Source: PMG-095 sp049324695
GTDB lineage: Bacteria; Myxococcota_A; Polyangia; Polyangiales; Polyangiaceae
Assembly (NCBI GenBank): GCA_049324695.1
Contig: JBMOMJ010000055.1
Span: 481,120-545,119, forward strand
DNA length: 64,000 nucleotides
Direction: 5' to 3'
Positions 47,273-56,487 of this stretch are shown one piece after another. A program made the position numbers and the translations under genes. How positions within the stretch are numbered: the stretch's first letter is position 1; every line of letters begins with the position of its first letter. The notes beneath the pieces were generated by a model. It worked only from the letters and a program-made list of their open reading frames with translations. It was not told the origin of the DNA and searched no databases.

Positions 47273-47640
47273 GGAACCAGCTCGACCAGAAGTGCGTCCA
47301 CCGCGCGGATGAGTGCGCGTAGGGAAAGGTCACACGCTGCGCGGCAGGTGCTGGCGCTGCGGGCGGCGAGCTCTTGATGACGCCGGGCTGCTGCAAGCTC
47401 GCGCAGGGCGAAGGTTTCGGCTTGAGCCATGCCACCTTCGATGACGCGGGTGCCGTCGTGAATGCGAGGCAGGGCGGCGAACACGGCTTCGACGAGTTGG
47501 CGCGTCTCGGCTAGCAGCGAAGCGGGATCACGCGAACGATCGCGGGAGAGGAAGTCGGCGGACTCGCGCAGTTCGACGAGTCGGGTAATGAGGGACGGAG
47601 TGCGAACCTGTTGGAGCGACGTGGGACTGGCGGTCGACAT
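47248..47640 (-). CDS. hypothetical alpha-helical protein
   Basis: 130 residues from ATG 47638-47640 (MSTASPTSLQQ). Mostly helical with heptad-like Leu/Ala (LITRLVELRESADFL, LLAETRQLVEAVFAALPRI, TFALRELAAARRHQELAAR). No domain recognised. The final residues HSMVPTI are encoded by a tandem repeat that continues past the stop, so its C-terminus may have been rewritten by repeat expansion. A near-consensus sigma-54 element (TGGCAC-N5-ATGCT, 47656-47671, one mismatch) sits just upstream. Confidence 0.6.
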   Translation of the reverse strand: MSTASPTSLQQVRTPSLITRLVELRESADFLSRDRSRDPASLLAETRQLVEAVFAALPRIHDGTRVIEGGMAQAETFALRELAAARRHQELAARSASTCRAACDLSLRALIRAVDALLVELVPHSMVPTI

Positions 47641-47655
47641 CTTGACGAGAGACTC

Positions 47656-47671
47656 AGCATGCGCCGTGCCA
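47656..47671 (-). promoter_or_regulatory. weak sigma-54-like element
   Basis: Minus-strand TGGCACGGCGCATGCT has one mismatch (ATGC for TTGC). If used, transcription would begin about 5 nt before ATG 47640, a spacing similar to the element at 14562. Confidence 0.3.
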
Positions 47672-47859
47672 GGGCCGCCACCCCTAGCGCTCGAGGTTTT
47701 TCTGGGATTTCTCGCGAGTGCGCGCAAAGTTCGCGCTGCCTGGTCCCGTGTTGAGATCGGGTTCGCGTCCCGAGACGAGAACGTTTGCTCGAATTTGGGT
47801 CGAGACGAGATCGCGACTTCGCGTTCGCGCGCTGTGCTCACTCGTCGAAACGAGAGCGA

Positions 47860-49059
47860 TCACTTGCTCGAAGTAGGTTGCAGCGCCTGCACGCGCGCAG
47901 TTGCGCGCAGGAGAGGGCGCAGTGAGAGATAGGCACCGCCGAGCGCGATCGGCGCGCTGCATGCGAGCACGGCGAGTGAATGATTGCCGAACAAAGGCGT
48001 TGCGAGCGATCCCAACAAGCCCGCGAGCGGACCGAGTGCGAAGCCGAGACCGATCAGTCCTTCGTGAGCGCCGCCCGCGTCCACGGAGGCGTTTTTCAGG
48101 AGCAGCGCATAGTAGAGCGCGGCGGTGTACACAAAGCCTGCAGCGACACCGAACAGCGCTTCGCCCAGCAGCACCCAGAGCAGGCTCTTGCCAAGGAGGA
48201 TGAGGGCGAAGCCGAGCGGCAGGCACACGCTAGCGAGTACGTGCGGAAGCGTACGCCCGCGCCAACCCACACGCGCACCCAACCAGGCGAAACAAGCGAG
48301 ACGCGCCAAATCGAGCAAGCCAGCAGCGGTGGTAGCGCTGCCCACGCCCAACCCCAAAGCCGCAAACACGGCCGGCATCAACGGGGCCAGCAAGAACAAC
48401 AGCGCGTAGCTCGAAAGCATGCACCAGCGAGCGGAGCGAAGCAGCGTGCCTAGGCGCGTCAGCTCGGCCTCGGCGGGGCGCTCGGGGTGCTCGGCGTCCA
48501 GGTGCGCGGGGCGCGCTGGCAAGGGCAGCGCCATGGCGACGGCGAGCGCGTTGAAGCCAGCCGCTGCCGCGAAGAGTGCGCCGGGGAACGCTCCTGCGAT
48601 GATCTGTCCGGCAGCGACGAGAGCGAGTGGCACCGACGCCGCCCACGTTACGTTGAAGCGACCGAGCGTGCGCACCAGCTCTTGTGGCGTGAGGCCGGCG
48701 CTGAGAAAGCTTTCGATGACGGGCCACTTGAAGCCCTGAAGCAAGCTCAGCAGAGGAACCGCTACGAGCAGCAGCGACACGGCTTGGTTCTGGGCGAGCA
48801 ACAAGTGCAGGCTCAGCGCGCCGAGCAGCGTCACGAAGAGGAGCCGTTTTTCACCTAGCTTCTCAGCTGTGCGGTGGCTCGCGACAGCACCGATGATGTA
48901 GGTTACGCCCGAAGCCAGCGCGAGCCATAGGTTCTGGTTGTCTTCGAATGCGAGCGCGTCGTGCGTGTAGAAGTAAACGCCGCGTTGCAACAGGACGCCG
49001 GCGAAGCTTTCGACGAACGTGAGCGCAAAGATGCGGGACAGCCGAGCCGAATGGTTCAC
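47860..49059 (-). CDS. MFS transporter
   Basis: 399 residues with about twelve hydrophobic segments in two halves. The first helix (RIFALTFVESFAGVLLQRGVYFY) is followed by the loop SHRTAEKLGEKR, in the place of the MFS loop 2-3 motif, and the second half has LLGEALFGVAAGFVYTAALYYALL. Substrate unknown. Its ATG lies within the stop of the upstream MFS gene (4-bp overlap), so the two are translationally coupled and may work together or on related compounds. Confidence 0.88.
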   Translation of the reverse strand: MNHSARLSRIFALTFVESFAGVLLQRGVYFYTHDALAFEDNQNLWLALASGVTYIIGAVASHRTAEKLGEKRLLFVTLLGALSLHLLLAQNQAVSLLLVAVPLLSLLQGFKWPVIESFLSAGLTPQELVRTLGRFNVTWAASVPLALVAAGQIIAGAFPGALFAAAAGFNALAVAMALPLPARPAHLDAEHPERPAEAELTRLGTLLRSARWCMLSSYALLFLLAPLMPAVFAALGLGVGSATTAAGLLDLARLACFAWLGARVGWRGRTLPHVLASVCLPLGFALILLGKSLLWVLLGEALFGVAAGFVYTAALYYALLLKNASVDAGGAHEGLIGLGFALGPLAGLLGSLATPLFGNHSLAVLACSAPIALGGAYLSLRPLLRATARVQALQPTSSK

Positions 49060-50249
49060 GGTTTCGATTCCGGCGCGAGCGTTGCAGCGGGTGAGGTCAG
49101 TGACAACACCGAAGTGAGCGTCACGACACCAACCAGCGCGAACAGCGCCGGATAGCCGGCCGCGCGTGCCACCCAGCCCCCGCCGAGTAGTGCCAGGCCT
49201 GCCCCGGAATTGAAGGCGGCGTTGAAGTTCGCAAGCGTACGTCCACGGCGCGCAGGATTCGAACCCTCCGCCGCTAGCGCTGCCAAACTCGGATACAGAA
49301 AGCCGTGCGCCACGCCGAAGCCGAGGCCGAACAGCAAGAGCCAGCGCGGTTCGAGCAAGGTAGTGAGCAACGCGACGCTGCCATAAGCGAACAGCGCGCT
49401 TTGTGCGACACGTCGCCGATCGCCGCGATCCGCCAAGTTGCCGAGGCCCACGCGCACGAACAACGCGCCCAGCGTATAACCTATCAGGTAGCTCGAAACG
49501 CGATTGGCACCACGCGAGAGAGCGAAGGGCAACGAAAAAGTAATCAACGTGCCGAACGCTGCGCCGTTCATCAACGTTGCGAATCCGACGCGTGCGCTGC
49601 GTGACGCCGGGAGGGAAGCGCCGGTTGGCGACGTCACGCTTCGGTTCGGCTCAGGGAGCGCATAGGCGACCGCTGCCGTGAACACTCCGGTAACTGCTGC
49701 AGCCGCAAATACAGGTGGCCAACCCCAGTGGGTGGCAGCGATCTCGAACAGAGCCGGAGCAATCGCGTTGGTTAAGAGTGAAGAGGCACCGAGCAGACCC
49801 ATCGCCTGACCGAGGCGTCCCGGTGGTGCGATATCAGCGACGTAAGCTGCGGCCGCATTGAAGCCGAGTGCAAACCCCACCCCTTGCACGATTCGCAGCG
49901 CGTACAACAATGTGCCCACCTCACGCACTCGCAGCATGCCGAGCGACGCGATCACCACCAACAACGCGCTCATCGCCATTGGCAAGCGGCGCCCGCTGCG
50001 GTCCAAGATCAAGCCCATTAGAGGCGTCGCAAGCACCGCTGCAACGAGCCCAGTTGCGGCGACGTTCCCGATTTCGGTTGCACCGGCATGCAGCTCGGTT
50101 GCCAAGTACTTCGGCAATAGGAAGTAGATCGAGAAACCGAAACCAATTGCTAGCTGCGCGAACAACACGCGCGCGAACGCGGGTGTGAGCAATGGCGGAG
50201 GTTCGGCGTCGCTTTCAGACTCGGCAGATGGACTATCTTGAGTTGCCAT
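49056..50249 (-). CDS. MFS transporter
   Basis: 397 residues from ATG 50247-50249; the frame is open to 50453 but that part contains the terminator hairpin. Twelve predicted helices. GLILDRSGRRLPM is the loop 2-3 MFS motif and RIVQGVGFALGFNAAAAYVAD the motif-B/C region (RxxQGxG), typical of drug-H+ antiporters. GLGNLADRGDRRRV repeats the motif between helices 8 and 9. It is probably an inner-membrane exporter; substrate unknown. Confidence 0.88.
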   Translation of the reverse strand: MATQDSPSAESESDAEPPPLLTPAFARVLFAQLAIGFGFSIYFLLPKYLATELHAGATEIGNVAATGLVAAVLATPLMGLILDRSGRRLPMAMSALLVVIASLGMLRVREVGTLLYALRIVQGVGFALGFNAAAAYVADIAPPGRLGQAMGLLGASSLLTNAIAPALFEIAATHWGWPPVFAAAAVTGVFTAAVAYALPEPNRSVTSPTGASLPASRSARVGFATLMNGAAFGTLITFSLPFALSRGANRVSSYLIGYTLGALFVRVGLGNLADRGDRRRVAQSALFAYGSVALLTTLLEPRWLLLFGLGFGVAHGFLYPSLAALAAEGSNPARRGRTLANFNAAFNSGAGLALLGGGWVARAAGYPALFALVGVVTLTSVLSLTSPAATLAPESKP

Positions 50250-50287
50250 GCGGGACTTTCCCGCCGAACGAGAGGGCCAAAATGCGA

Positions 50288-50317
50288 AAACCCTCTCGGC
50301 CGGAGCGGAGAGGGTTT
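50288..50317 (-). terminator. intrinsic terminator of the kinase gene
   Basis: A perfect 10-bp stem (AAACCCTCTC/GAGAGGGTTT) with a 10-nt loop, followed on the minus strand by TTTTCGCATTTT. It lies between the kinase stop (50515) and the MFS start (50249) and would end the kinase transcript. The rest of the 265-bp gap contains a weaker CGTCC-GGACG hairpin near 50355. Confidence 0.7.
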
Positions 50318-50514
50318 GAATTGCTGTTGAAGTAGGCTCGAAACCCTCAGCCGCCGTCCTTGCGGACGAAGCAAATGTGCTTACGGCTAATGAGCTTCCA
50401 AGACATCGCCGGCTAGTCTTACAACCGACGCCCTCGTTCGTCAATGGGCACACCGCGCACTCTCATACCGAGCGCGCGATTTTTTTCGAAGCATGGTCGG
50501 CAAGTGACACGAGC

Positions 50515-51993
50515 TCACTCGATCCCGAGCACGCCTTTTTTGAGCATGGCCAACAAGTGACGCAGCGTTTCGTAGCGGGGCAACGGCGAAAGATCCAACA
50601 GCTCTTCGACGCTCGCGTGACCTTCGAGACGCGAGAGCAAGAAAGCTTGCTCTGGCCGAAGCTCGAACGCATCGTGCGGCGATGACGACACGCGGCGCAC
50701 CATCAAACGACCGCGTTGAGAACCGATGCGGCTCAAGAGAACGCTTTCGATCAGCGAGCTCTCCGCGTTGAGCGCCAACTTCTCTGACGCCGCGGGCCCA
50801 GAATCCGCCATTTGCAGGGCGCGCTCGACGTAACTCGCTGCCAACTGATTATCTCCGAGCCCGAACGCTTCACGGGCTCGCGCAAGAATGGAGGCGACCT
50901 CGGTAGCGCGGGGACTCGGTACCGGATCGGTCGGTCGCGTGGCTTCGCTCTCCACATCTTCGCTGGCCGGAGTGCTGCCTCGATAACGCCCTGCGGGCCG
51001 CGCGCTCAGCGAGTTCGGTGGCGTGATCGAGTTACCGGGCGGCCTTGGGTATTCAGTGATCGCTTGTACCGGTCGCGCAGCTGCGAACGGAGGATTCGAC
51101 GGTGGCAGTGAACGACCCGCGGCTAGGAGCAGCGCTTGCGAGAACTCTTGCACGCTGCCAAAGCGACTGTCCGGGTTCTTGGCGAGAGCGCGCTGCAGCA
51201 CTTCCCATACAGCCGTGGGAATTTGGGGCGCCACGTCTTGAATCGGCACGGGCGCCTCCGAAATCACTTGGCGCAGCACCTCCATCAGCTCCGTACTCGG
51301 AAACGGAGTTGCGCCGCACAGCGCTTCATAAGTGATCACGGCGAGTGAATATTGATCTCCACGGTGATCGACGCGCGCGGTGCGACCCGCTGCCTGCTCC
51401 GGCGACATGTAGTCGGGCGTGCCGAGTACGTCGAACTCGCCGGTGAGACGACGATCGGTGCTCGAGCGTAGGCTGATGCCGAAGTCCAACAGCTTGACCT
51501 GCACTTGGCCTTCGCCGTCATCTGCTAAAAAGACGTTGGCTGGCTTCAAATCGCGGTGCACCACCGACGCGCGGTGTGCAGCGGCCAACCCCAGCGCCAC
51601 CTGATGCACGATGTGCGTGACCACTCCCAAATCGAGCCGCCCCTCGCGCTCGATCTTCGTGGACAAGCTCTCGCCCTGCAGCAGCTCCATCACAATGTAG
51701 GGCTGGCCGCCTTCGGTCGTGTCGTAGTCGAGCACCTGCACGATGTGCGGGTGCTGCAGATGCGCCACGATCGCTGCCTCCCTATGGAAGCGCGCTAGCG
51801 CCTGGCTATCGTTCGTGAGGTGCCCGGCCAGCACTTTTACTGCCAGCTTTCTTCCAAGCCGCACGTGCTCGGCCACGAACACCGTGCCCATTCCACCTTG
51901 GTCCAGCACCTTCACGAGCCGGTACGTGTTTCGCAGCACGGCGCCCAAGAGAGGGTGTTCGTGCGGCTCCACCGTGTTAGCTGAACGTATCAA
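50515..51993 (-). CDS. Ser/Thr protein kinase
   Basis: 492 residues. Kinase domain about 24-290: DQGGMGTVFVAEH, Lys53, HRDLKPAN 146-153, DFG 170-172, GTPDYMSPEQ; complete catalytic set. A Pro/Ser linker (PPSNPPFAAARP, TPASEDVESEATRP) follows. The C-terminal about 100 residues (AFELRPEQAFLLSRLEGHASVEELLDLSPLPRYETL...) form a helical module seen at the ends of other myxobacterial kinases. No transmembrane segment was found. Substrate unknown; the FHA activator at 32255 would be a candidate reader of kinase output in general. Confidence 0.93.
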   Translation of the reverse strand: MIRSANTVEPHEHPLLGAVLRNTYRLVKVLDQGGMGTVFVAEHVRLGRKLAVKVLAGHLTNDSQALARFHREAAIVAHLQHPHIVQVLDYDTTEGGQPYIVMELLQGESLSTKIEREGRLDLGVVTHIVHQVALGLAAAHRASVVHRDLKPANVFLADDGEGQVQVKLLDFGISLRSSTDRRLTGEFDVLGTPDYMSPEQAAGRTARVDHRGDQYSLAVITYEALCGATPFPSTELMEVLRQVISEAPVPIQDVAPQIPTAVWEVLQRALAKNPDSRFGSVQEFSQALLLAAGRSLPPSNPPFAAARPVQAITEYPRPPGNSITPPNSLSARPAGRYRGSTPASEDVESEATRPTDPVPSPRATEVASILARAREAFGLGDNQLAASYVERALQMADSGPAASEKLALNAESSLIESVLLSRIGSQRGRLMVRRVSSSPHDAFELRPEQAFLLSRLEGHASVEELLDLSPLPRYETLRHLLAMLKKGVLGIE

Positions 51994-52167
51994 CAGGGCT
52001 CCAGGAGGGGGAAATGTAGGACAGTGGAAGATGGCAGCTCCCGCGAGGGGGGTCGAGGTTTGCGCTCGAATTTCAATCCCGAGGGTAACAGCCTAGGCGC
52101 TTTCCGTTCCAGCAAGGCTTCGCGCACTCGACGACAGACGGCCGGATCTGTAGGTTCCTGAGAGGTC

Positions 52168-54126
52168 ATGCCGCAAAACGTGGGCTCTCGCCCCCCGCCG
52201 CCCCCAGATACTCGTCCTCCGCCTCCGCCCTCTCTCGGACCCGTGCCAGAAGGGCCGCCCACGGGACGTCCTGGCTGGCGCGGCTGGGTCGTACTTGGCC
52301 TCCTACTTGCGACCGTCGCCATCTGGGAACACTTCGCCAGCAACGAGCAGAGCCATCCGCCCATCTCGTATACCGCCTTCTACAAGGCGATCACCGAGCA
52401 ACAGGTGGAGTGGGTGACTATTCGCGGGCAAAGCGTCTCGGGTCGCTTCAAGCGCCCGACCACCATCGAAGGTCGCTCCCTCGAGATATTTCGCACGCTG
52501 GTCCCAATTCAGGAAGATCGTGAACTCTTACCGCTCTTGCGCGAGAAGGGCGTGATCATCAACGTCAAGAGCGAGGAGCAGCCGCCCGCCGTTCAAATCG
52601 TGATGACCCTGCTGCCGTTTGCGCTGATCGTCGGCGCGTGGGTTTGGTTATCACGCCGTGCGCAAACCATGATGGGTCCAGGCGGGCCGCTCGCCATGAT
52701 CAAAGGCAAGAGCCGACGCTTCGAAAAAGAAGGCAAGGTGCAAGTCCGCTTCGACGACGTCGCCGGGCTCAAGTCGGCCAAACAAGACCTGCAAGAGATT
52801 GTGCAGTTTCTCAAGGAGCCCGAGCGCTTCCGTCGTCTTGGCGGTCGTGTACCGCGCGGCGTGTTACTCGTTGGCCCGCCCGGAACGGGGAAAACGTTGC
52901 TCGCGCGCGCAGTCGCGGGCGAAGCGGGCGTGCCGTTCTTCTCGATCAATGGTTCCGAGTTCATCGAGCTCTTTGTCGGCGTCGGCGCTTCGCGTGTACG
53001 TGAGCTCTTCGAAGAAGCCAAAAAGGTCGCCCCCGCCATCATCTTCATCGACGAAATCGACGCAGTCGGTCGCTCGCGCGGCGCTGGTCTCGGCGGTGGT
53101 CACGACGAACGCGAACAAACCCTGAACCAACTCCTCTCTGAGATGGATGGCTTCGATCGCAACGACCTCACCATCGTGCTCGCTGCTACCAATCGCCCCG
53201 ACGTTCTCGACCAAGCCCTCCTTCGCCCTGGCCGCTTCGATCGCCGCGTCATCATCGACCGCCCTGAACTCTCGGCTCGTCGCGCCATTCTCCAAGTTCA
53301 CACCCGCGGCAAACCCCTCGCGCCCGACGTCGACCTCGGCCAAATCGCAGGCAACACCCCCGGCTTCTCCGGCGCCGACCTCGCCAACCTAGTCAACGAA
53401 GCTGCTCTCAACGCAACCCGCCGTGGCGCGGACGCCATCGCCAAGAGCGACTTCACCTCCGCTTACGACAAGATAGTTCTCGGCGATCTCCGCGAAACCA
53501 AACTCGACCCCCACGAAAAACGTCGCGTCGCCGTTCACGAAGCTGGCCACGCACTCGTGGCTCACTTCTCCCCCAACGCCGAACCCCTCGAACGCGTCAC
53601 CATTATCCCGCGCGGCATGGCGCTTGGCGTCACCCAATACGTACCTGGACAAGACCGACACCTCTTCACCGAGCCCCAACTTCGCGACAACCTCGGAATG
53701 ATGCTCGGAGGTTACGCGGCCGAACGCCTCGTCCTCGGCAGCATCTCCTCCGGCGCCGAAAACGATCTCAAACGCGCCACCGAACTCGCCTTCAAGATGG
53801 TTGCCCATTGGGGCATGAGCGAACGCGTCGGCCCCGTTTACCACGAACATCGCACCGAACATCCGTTCCTCGGCGCCACCCTAGCCACCGAAAGCGGCAC
53901 CAGCGACGCCACCATCCACATCATCGAAGACGAAACCCGGCGCATCCTCAACGGCGCACTCTCCCACGCCGAAAACCTCCTCGCTGAAAAACGCGCCGAA
54001 CTCCAAGGCCTCGTCGATGCCCTCCTCGAACACGAAACCGTAGAAAAAGACGAAATCGTGCGCCTCGTAGGCCCCGGCGCCGCCGGCACCGCCCGCGAAG
54101 CCTCCGCATCCGCAGCGTTCGCCTGA
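52168..54126 (+). CDS. ftsH: FtsH ATP-dependent zinc metalloprotease
   Basis: 652 residues, GAGAGG before ATG 52168. A Pro-rich cytoplasmic leader precedes helix 1 (about 38-57), a periplasmic domain, and helix 2 (about 143-161). AAA+ domain: Walker A GPPGTGKT 236-243, Walker B IIFIDEID 291-298, SRH ATNRPDVLDQALLRPGRFDR. Protease: zinc motif HEAGH 457-461, third ligand Asp in GAENDLKRAT. It degrades damaged membrane and short-lived regulatory proteins. The 20-residue PPPP leader is unusual. The second half of the gene shifts to C-ending codons. A tandem array begins in its stop codon. Confidence 0.97.
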   Translation: MPQNVGSRPPPPPDTRPPPPPSLGPVPEGPPTGRPGWRGWVVLGLLLATVAIWEHFASNEQSHPPISYTAFYKAITEQQVEWVTIRGQSVSGRFKRPTTIEGRSLEIFRTLVPIQEDRELLPLLREKGVIINVKSEEQPPAVQIVMTLLPFALIVGAWVWLSRRAQTMMGPGGPLAMIKGKSRRFEKEGKVQVRFDDVAGLKSAKQDLQEIVQFLKEPERFRRLGGRVPRGVLLVGPPGTGKTLLARAVAGEAGVPFFSINGSEFIELFVGVGASRVRELFEEAKKVAPAIIFIDEIDAVGRSRGAGLGGGHDEREQTLNQLLSEMDGFDRNDLTIVLAATNRPDVLDQALLRPGRFDRRVIIDRPELSARRAILQVHTRGKPLAPDVDLGQIAGNTPGFSGADLANLVNEAALNATRRGADAIAKSDFTSAYDKIVLGDLRETKLDPHEKRRVAVHEAGHALVAHFSPNAEPLERVTIIPRGMALGVTQYVPGQDRHLFTEPQLRDNLGMMLGGYAAERLVLGSISSGAENDLKRATELAFKMVAHWGMSERVGPVYHEHRTEHPFLGATLATESGTSDATIHIIEDETRRILNGALSHAENLLAEKRAELQGLVDALLEHETVEKDEIVRLVGPGAAGTAREASASAAFA

Positions 54127-54480
54127 GCGGTTCCAGCGGCGTGCTGAAACGGTGCTGGTTCGTCTCGGCGTGCGCGGTTACGGCGCCGAGCGATTCCAGC
54201 GGCGTGCTGAAACGGTGCTGGTTCGTCTCGGCACGCGCGGTTACGGCGCCGATCGGTTCCAGCGTGCGCTGAAACGGCGCTGCGCGGTTCCGCGTGCGCG
54301 GTTACGGTGCCGAGCGGTTCCTGCGTGCGCTGAAACGGCGTTGCGCGGTTCCTGCGTGCGCTGAAACGGTGCTGCGCGGTTCCTGCGTGCGCTGAAACGG
54401 CGCTGCGCGGTTCCTGCGTGCGCCGAAACGGTGCTGCGCGGTTCCTGCGTGCGCCGAAACGGCGCCTGGTTCTCGCGCCC
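54125..54480 (+). repeat. 63-bp then 31-bp tandem array after ftsH
   Basis: Units start at 54125, 54188, 54251 and 54312 (63, 63, 61 bp) and then shrink to 31-bp copies of GGTTCCTGCGTGCGCTGAAA. The first unit begins within the ftsH TGA. Both strands are open, producing meaningless frames. Then 54481-54672 contains two copies of CGCCGGTTCAATTCAAG and nothing else seen. Confidence 0.9.
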
Positions 54481-54672
54481 TGGCTTCCCACACATCCGCC
54501 CAATTCAAGTTCGCCGGTTCAATTCAAGCTCGCCGGTTCAATTCAAGGTCTTCCGGTCCCTAGCGACCCAGGGCGAGTCTTCCGAAAACACCTAGCGCTC
54601 GGCCGCCAACCGGGCGAGACTCTCCTACGCGGGTTGTCAGAGTGAACCTTCCCCGCTCGATTGGGGCGCGAG

Positions 54673-55158
54673 ATGACGAAACTCTTCCATTGCATCGTCG
54701 TGTTGGGTGCGGCGGTTGGCGCATGCGGCGGCAAACAAGAGTCCAATCAGCCTGAGGTCGGCGGTCAGGGCAGCGGTGGTGCGCAAGCCAGTGGCGGAGG
54801 CACAGGTGCCGGCGGAAGCGGTGCTTGCGGCGGTTCCAGCGCCATCACGATTTGGAATTGCGGTCGACCGCGCACTGCGTGTGACGATCCCAACGTCGTT
54901 ATTAATGCGAGCGACTGCAACGCACCCCAACAATACGACTGCAACTCGGGAAAGTGCGTATGCAACGAGAACGCTCCCGTGGTGCCCACCGATTGCGCGC
55001 ACACAGCCCAATTCAATTGCGCGAGCCACTCACCTGAGTGTGCCTGCTACTGCGATGTCGACGCACCTCTCGACCCCGCTTCATGTCGCACTGGCGCGTG
55101 GGAGTGCACTTCATACGATCCCCCCGTTGGCTGCTACTGCCAAGTCGTGATCCTGTGA
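54673..55158 (+). CDS. Cys-rich lipoprotein
   Basis: 161 residues from ATG 54673. Signal MTKLFHCIVVLGAAVGACGG ends in a lipobox (Cys at residue 18). A Gly/Ser stalk (GGQGSGGAQASGGGTGAGGSG) precedes a globular domain with about fourteen cysteines in repeated patterns (CDDPNVVINASDC, CNSGKCVCNE, CACYCDVD), likely several disulfides. Function unknown. Its TGA overlaps the GTG of the next gene by two bases (GTGA), so translation may be coupled. Confidence 0.8.
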   Translation: MTKLFHCIVVLGAAVGACGGKQESNQPEVGGQGSGGAQASGGGTGAGGSGACGGSSAITIWNCGRPRTACDDPNVVINASDCNAPQQYDCNSGKCVCNENAPVVPTDCAHTAQFNCASHSPECACYCDVDAPLDPASCRTGAWECTSYDPPVGCYCQVVIL

Positions 55159-55910
55159 CCGCCGACGCACCCCTTGCCAGCGAACCTTGCGTCGACGCCC
55201 TCGACGCCTCCCTCCGCGAGCGAATCGCCGCCGAGTGGCTCCGACGCGCCGAAGTCGAACTCACCACCGCTGCTCTCAGCGCGCAAATTGCTCGCGGCCT
55301 CGTACTCGACGGCGCCCTTCACGAAGTCCTCGAACTCGCAGCTCGCGCCGTCCAAGATGAAGTGCGCCACAGCCGTATCTGCCACCGCGTCGCCGAACTC
55401 TACGCTGGCCGCGACCTACCAACTCCTCGCGCCCGCCGCATGGATGAACCCACCTTCGGCGATGCCCCACCTCAACTCAGCCGCCTACTCGCCCTCGTCC
55501 TCCACTCCTGCATCAACGAAACCCTCGCCACCGTCTGCCTCCGCGACAGCCTCAAGGCCGCCCAATCCAACGCCGTCCGCGCCGCGACTCGCCAACTCCT
55601 CGAAGACGACATCAATCATGCGCGCCTCGGCTGGGCGCATCTCGCTTCTTCACATGTCAGCGCCCACCACCGCCATCACATCGAGCGCGCTCTTCCAACC
55701 CTCCTCCGCCTCGGTCGCGAAGCCTGGATTACCGAGCCTCGCAGCGACCTAGACCTTCCAGCTCACGGCGTTCTCGCAGCGCCGCGCTTCGCGCCGCTCA
55801 CCCATCAAGCTCTCACCGAACTCATTCTCCCCGGCTTCGAACACCTCGCCCTCGACGTTCGCCCGGCTCGAGACTGGTACGCTCGCCAACCCCCGCTGCA
55901 CACGGGCTGA
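55155..55910 (+). CDS. ferritin-like domain protein
   Basis: 251 residues from GTG 55155, overlapping the previous stop. A four-helix bundle with probable di-iron ligands: VELTTAALSA (Glu), VQDEVRHSRIC (ExxH), INETLATVC (Glu), and EDDINHARLGW (ExxH-like DxxH). This is the arrangement of ferritin-like oxidoreductases rather than storage ferritins. Coupling with a Cys-rich lipoprotein gene is unexplained. Gene 3' end CCGCTGCACACGG is echoed in the array that follows. Uses C-ending codons strongly. Confidence 0.8.
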   Translation: MTADAPLASEPCVDALDASLRERIAAEWLRRAEVELTTAALSAQIARGLVLDGALHEVLELAARAVQDEVRHSRICHRVAELYAGRDLPTPRARRMDEPTFGDAPPQLSRLLALVLHSCINETLATVCLRDSLKAAQSNAVRAATRQLLEDDINHARLGWAHLASSHVSAHHRHHIERALPTLLRLGREAWITEPRSDLDLPAHGVLAAPRFAPLTHQALTELILPGFEHLALDVRPARDWYARQPPLHTG

Positions 55911-56400
55911 CGCACGCGCGCTGATGCGCGAAGCATACAAGCTGACGCGCGCGTAGCGTGATGCGCGAAGCATACAAGCTGACGCGCGCGTAGCGTGATG
56001 TGCGATGCACACGATTCGAAGCCGCGCGCCGCTGCACACGGCTGCACGGCGCTGAACGCGGCTGCACGCCCTGCGGATGTGCGTCGGCCGCTGCGTGCGG
56101 CTGCACGGCGCTGAACGCGGCTGCACGCCTGCGGATGTGCGTCGGCCGTTGCGTGCGGCTGNNNNNNNNNNNNNNNNNNNNNNNNNNNNNNNNNNNNNNN
56201 NNNNNNNNNNNNNNNNNNNNNNNNNNNNNNNNNNNNNNNNNNNNNNNNNNNNNNNNNNNNNCGGCTGCACGGCGCTGAACGCGGCTGCACGCCCTGCGGA
56301 TGTGCGTCGGCCGCTGCGTGCGGCTGCACGGCGCTGAACGCGGCTGCACGCCTGCGGATGTGCGTCGGCCGTTGCGTGCGGCTGATGAGTGCACGTTGAT
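55911..56400 (+). repeat. 37-bp and 59-bp tandem arrays around an assembly gap
   Basis: GATGCGCGAAGCATACAAG units recur at 55923, 55960 and (degenerate) 55997, a 37-bp period. From 56041 a 59-bp unit (GCTGCACGGCGCTGAACGCG...) appears at 56041 and 56100 and, after the gap, 56264 and 56323. The true copy number is hidden by the gap. Confidence 0.88.
56162..56261. other. assembly gap (100 N)
   Basis: Exactly 100 N bases, a conventional scaffold gap of unknown real length, placed inside the 59-bp array. Confidence 1.
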
Positions 56401-56487
56401 GCTGCGTGCGGATGTCGGCACGCAGTCGACGCGCAGCTGATTGCGGCGTTGTTGGGCCGATCAGGGTTTCGCAGGAACCTTGGCGGT

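Noticed and set aside
54241..54508. Repeat proteins such as RRTQEPRSAVSAHAG
   Set aside because: Translation of the tandem array after ftsH, not a protein family.
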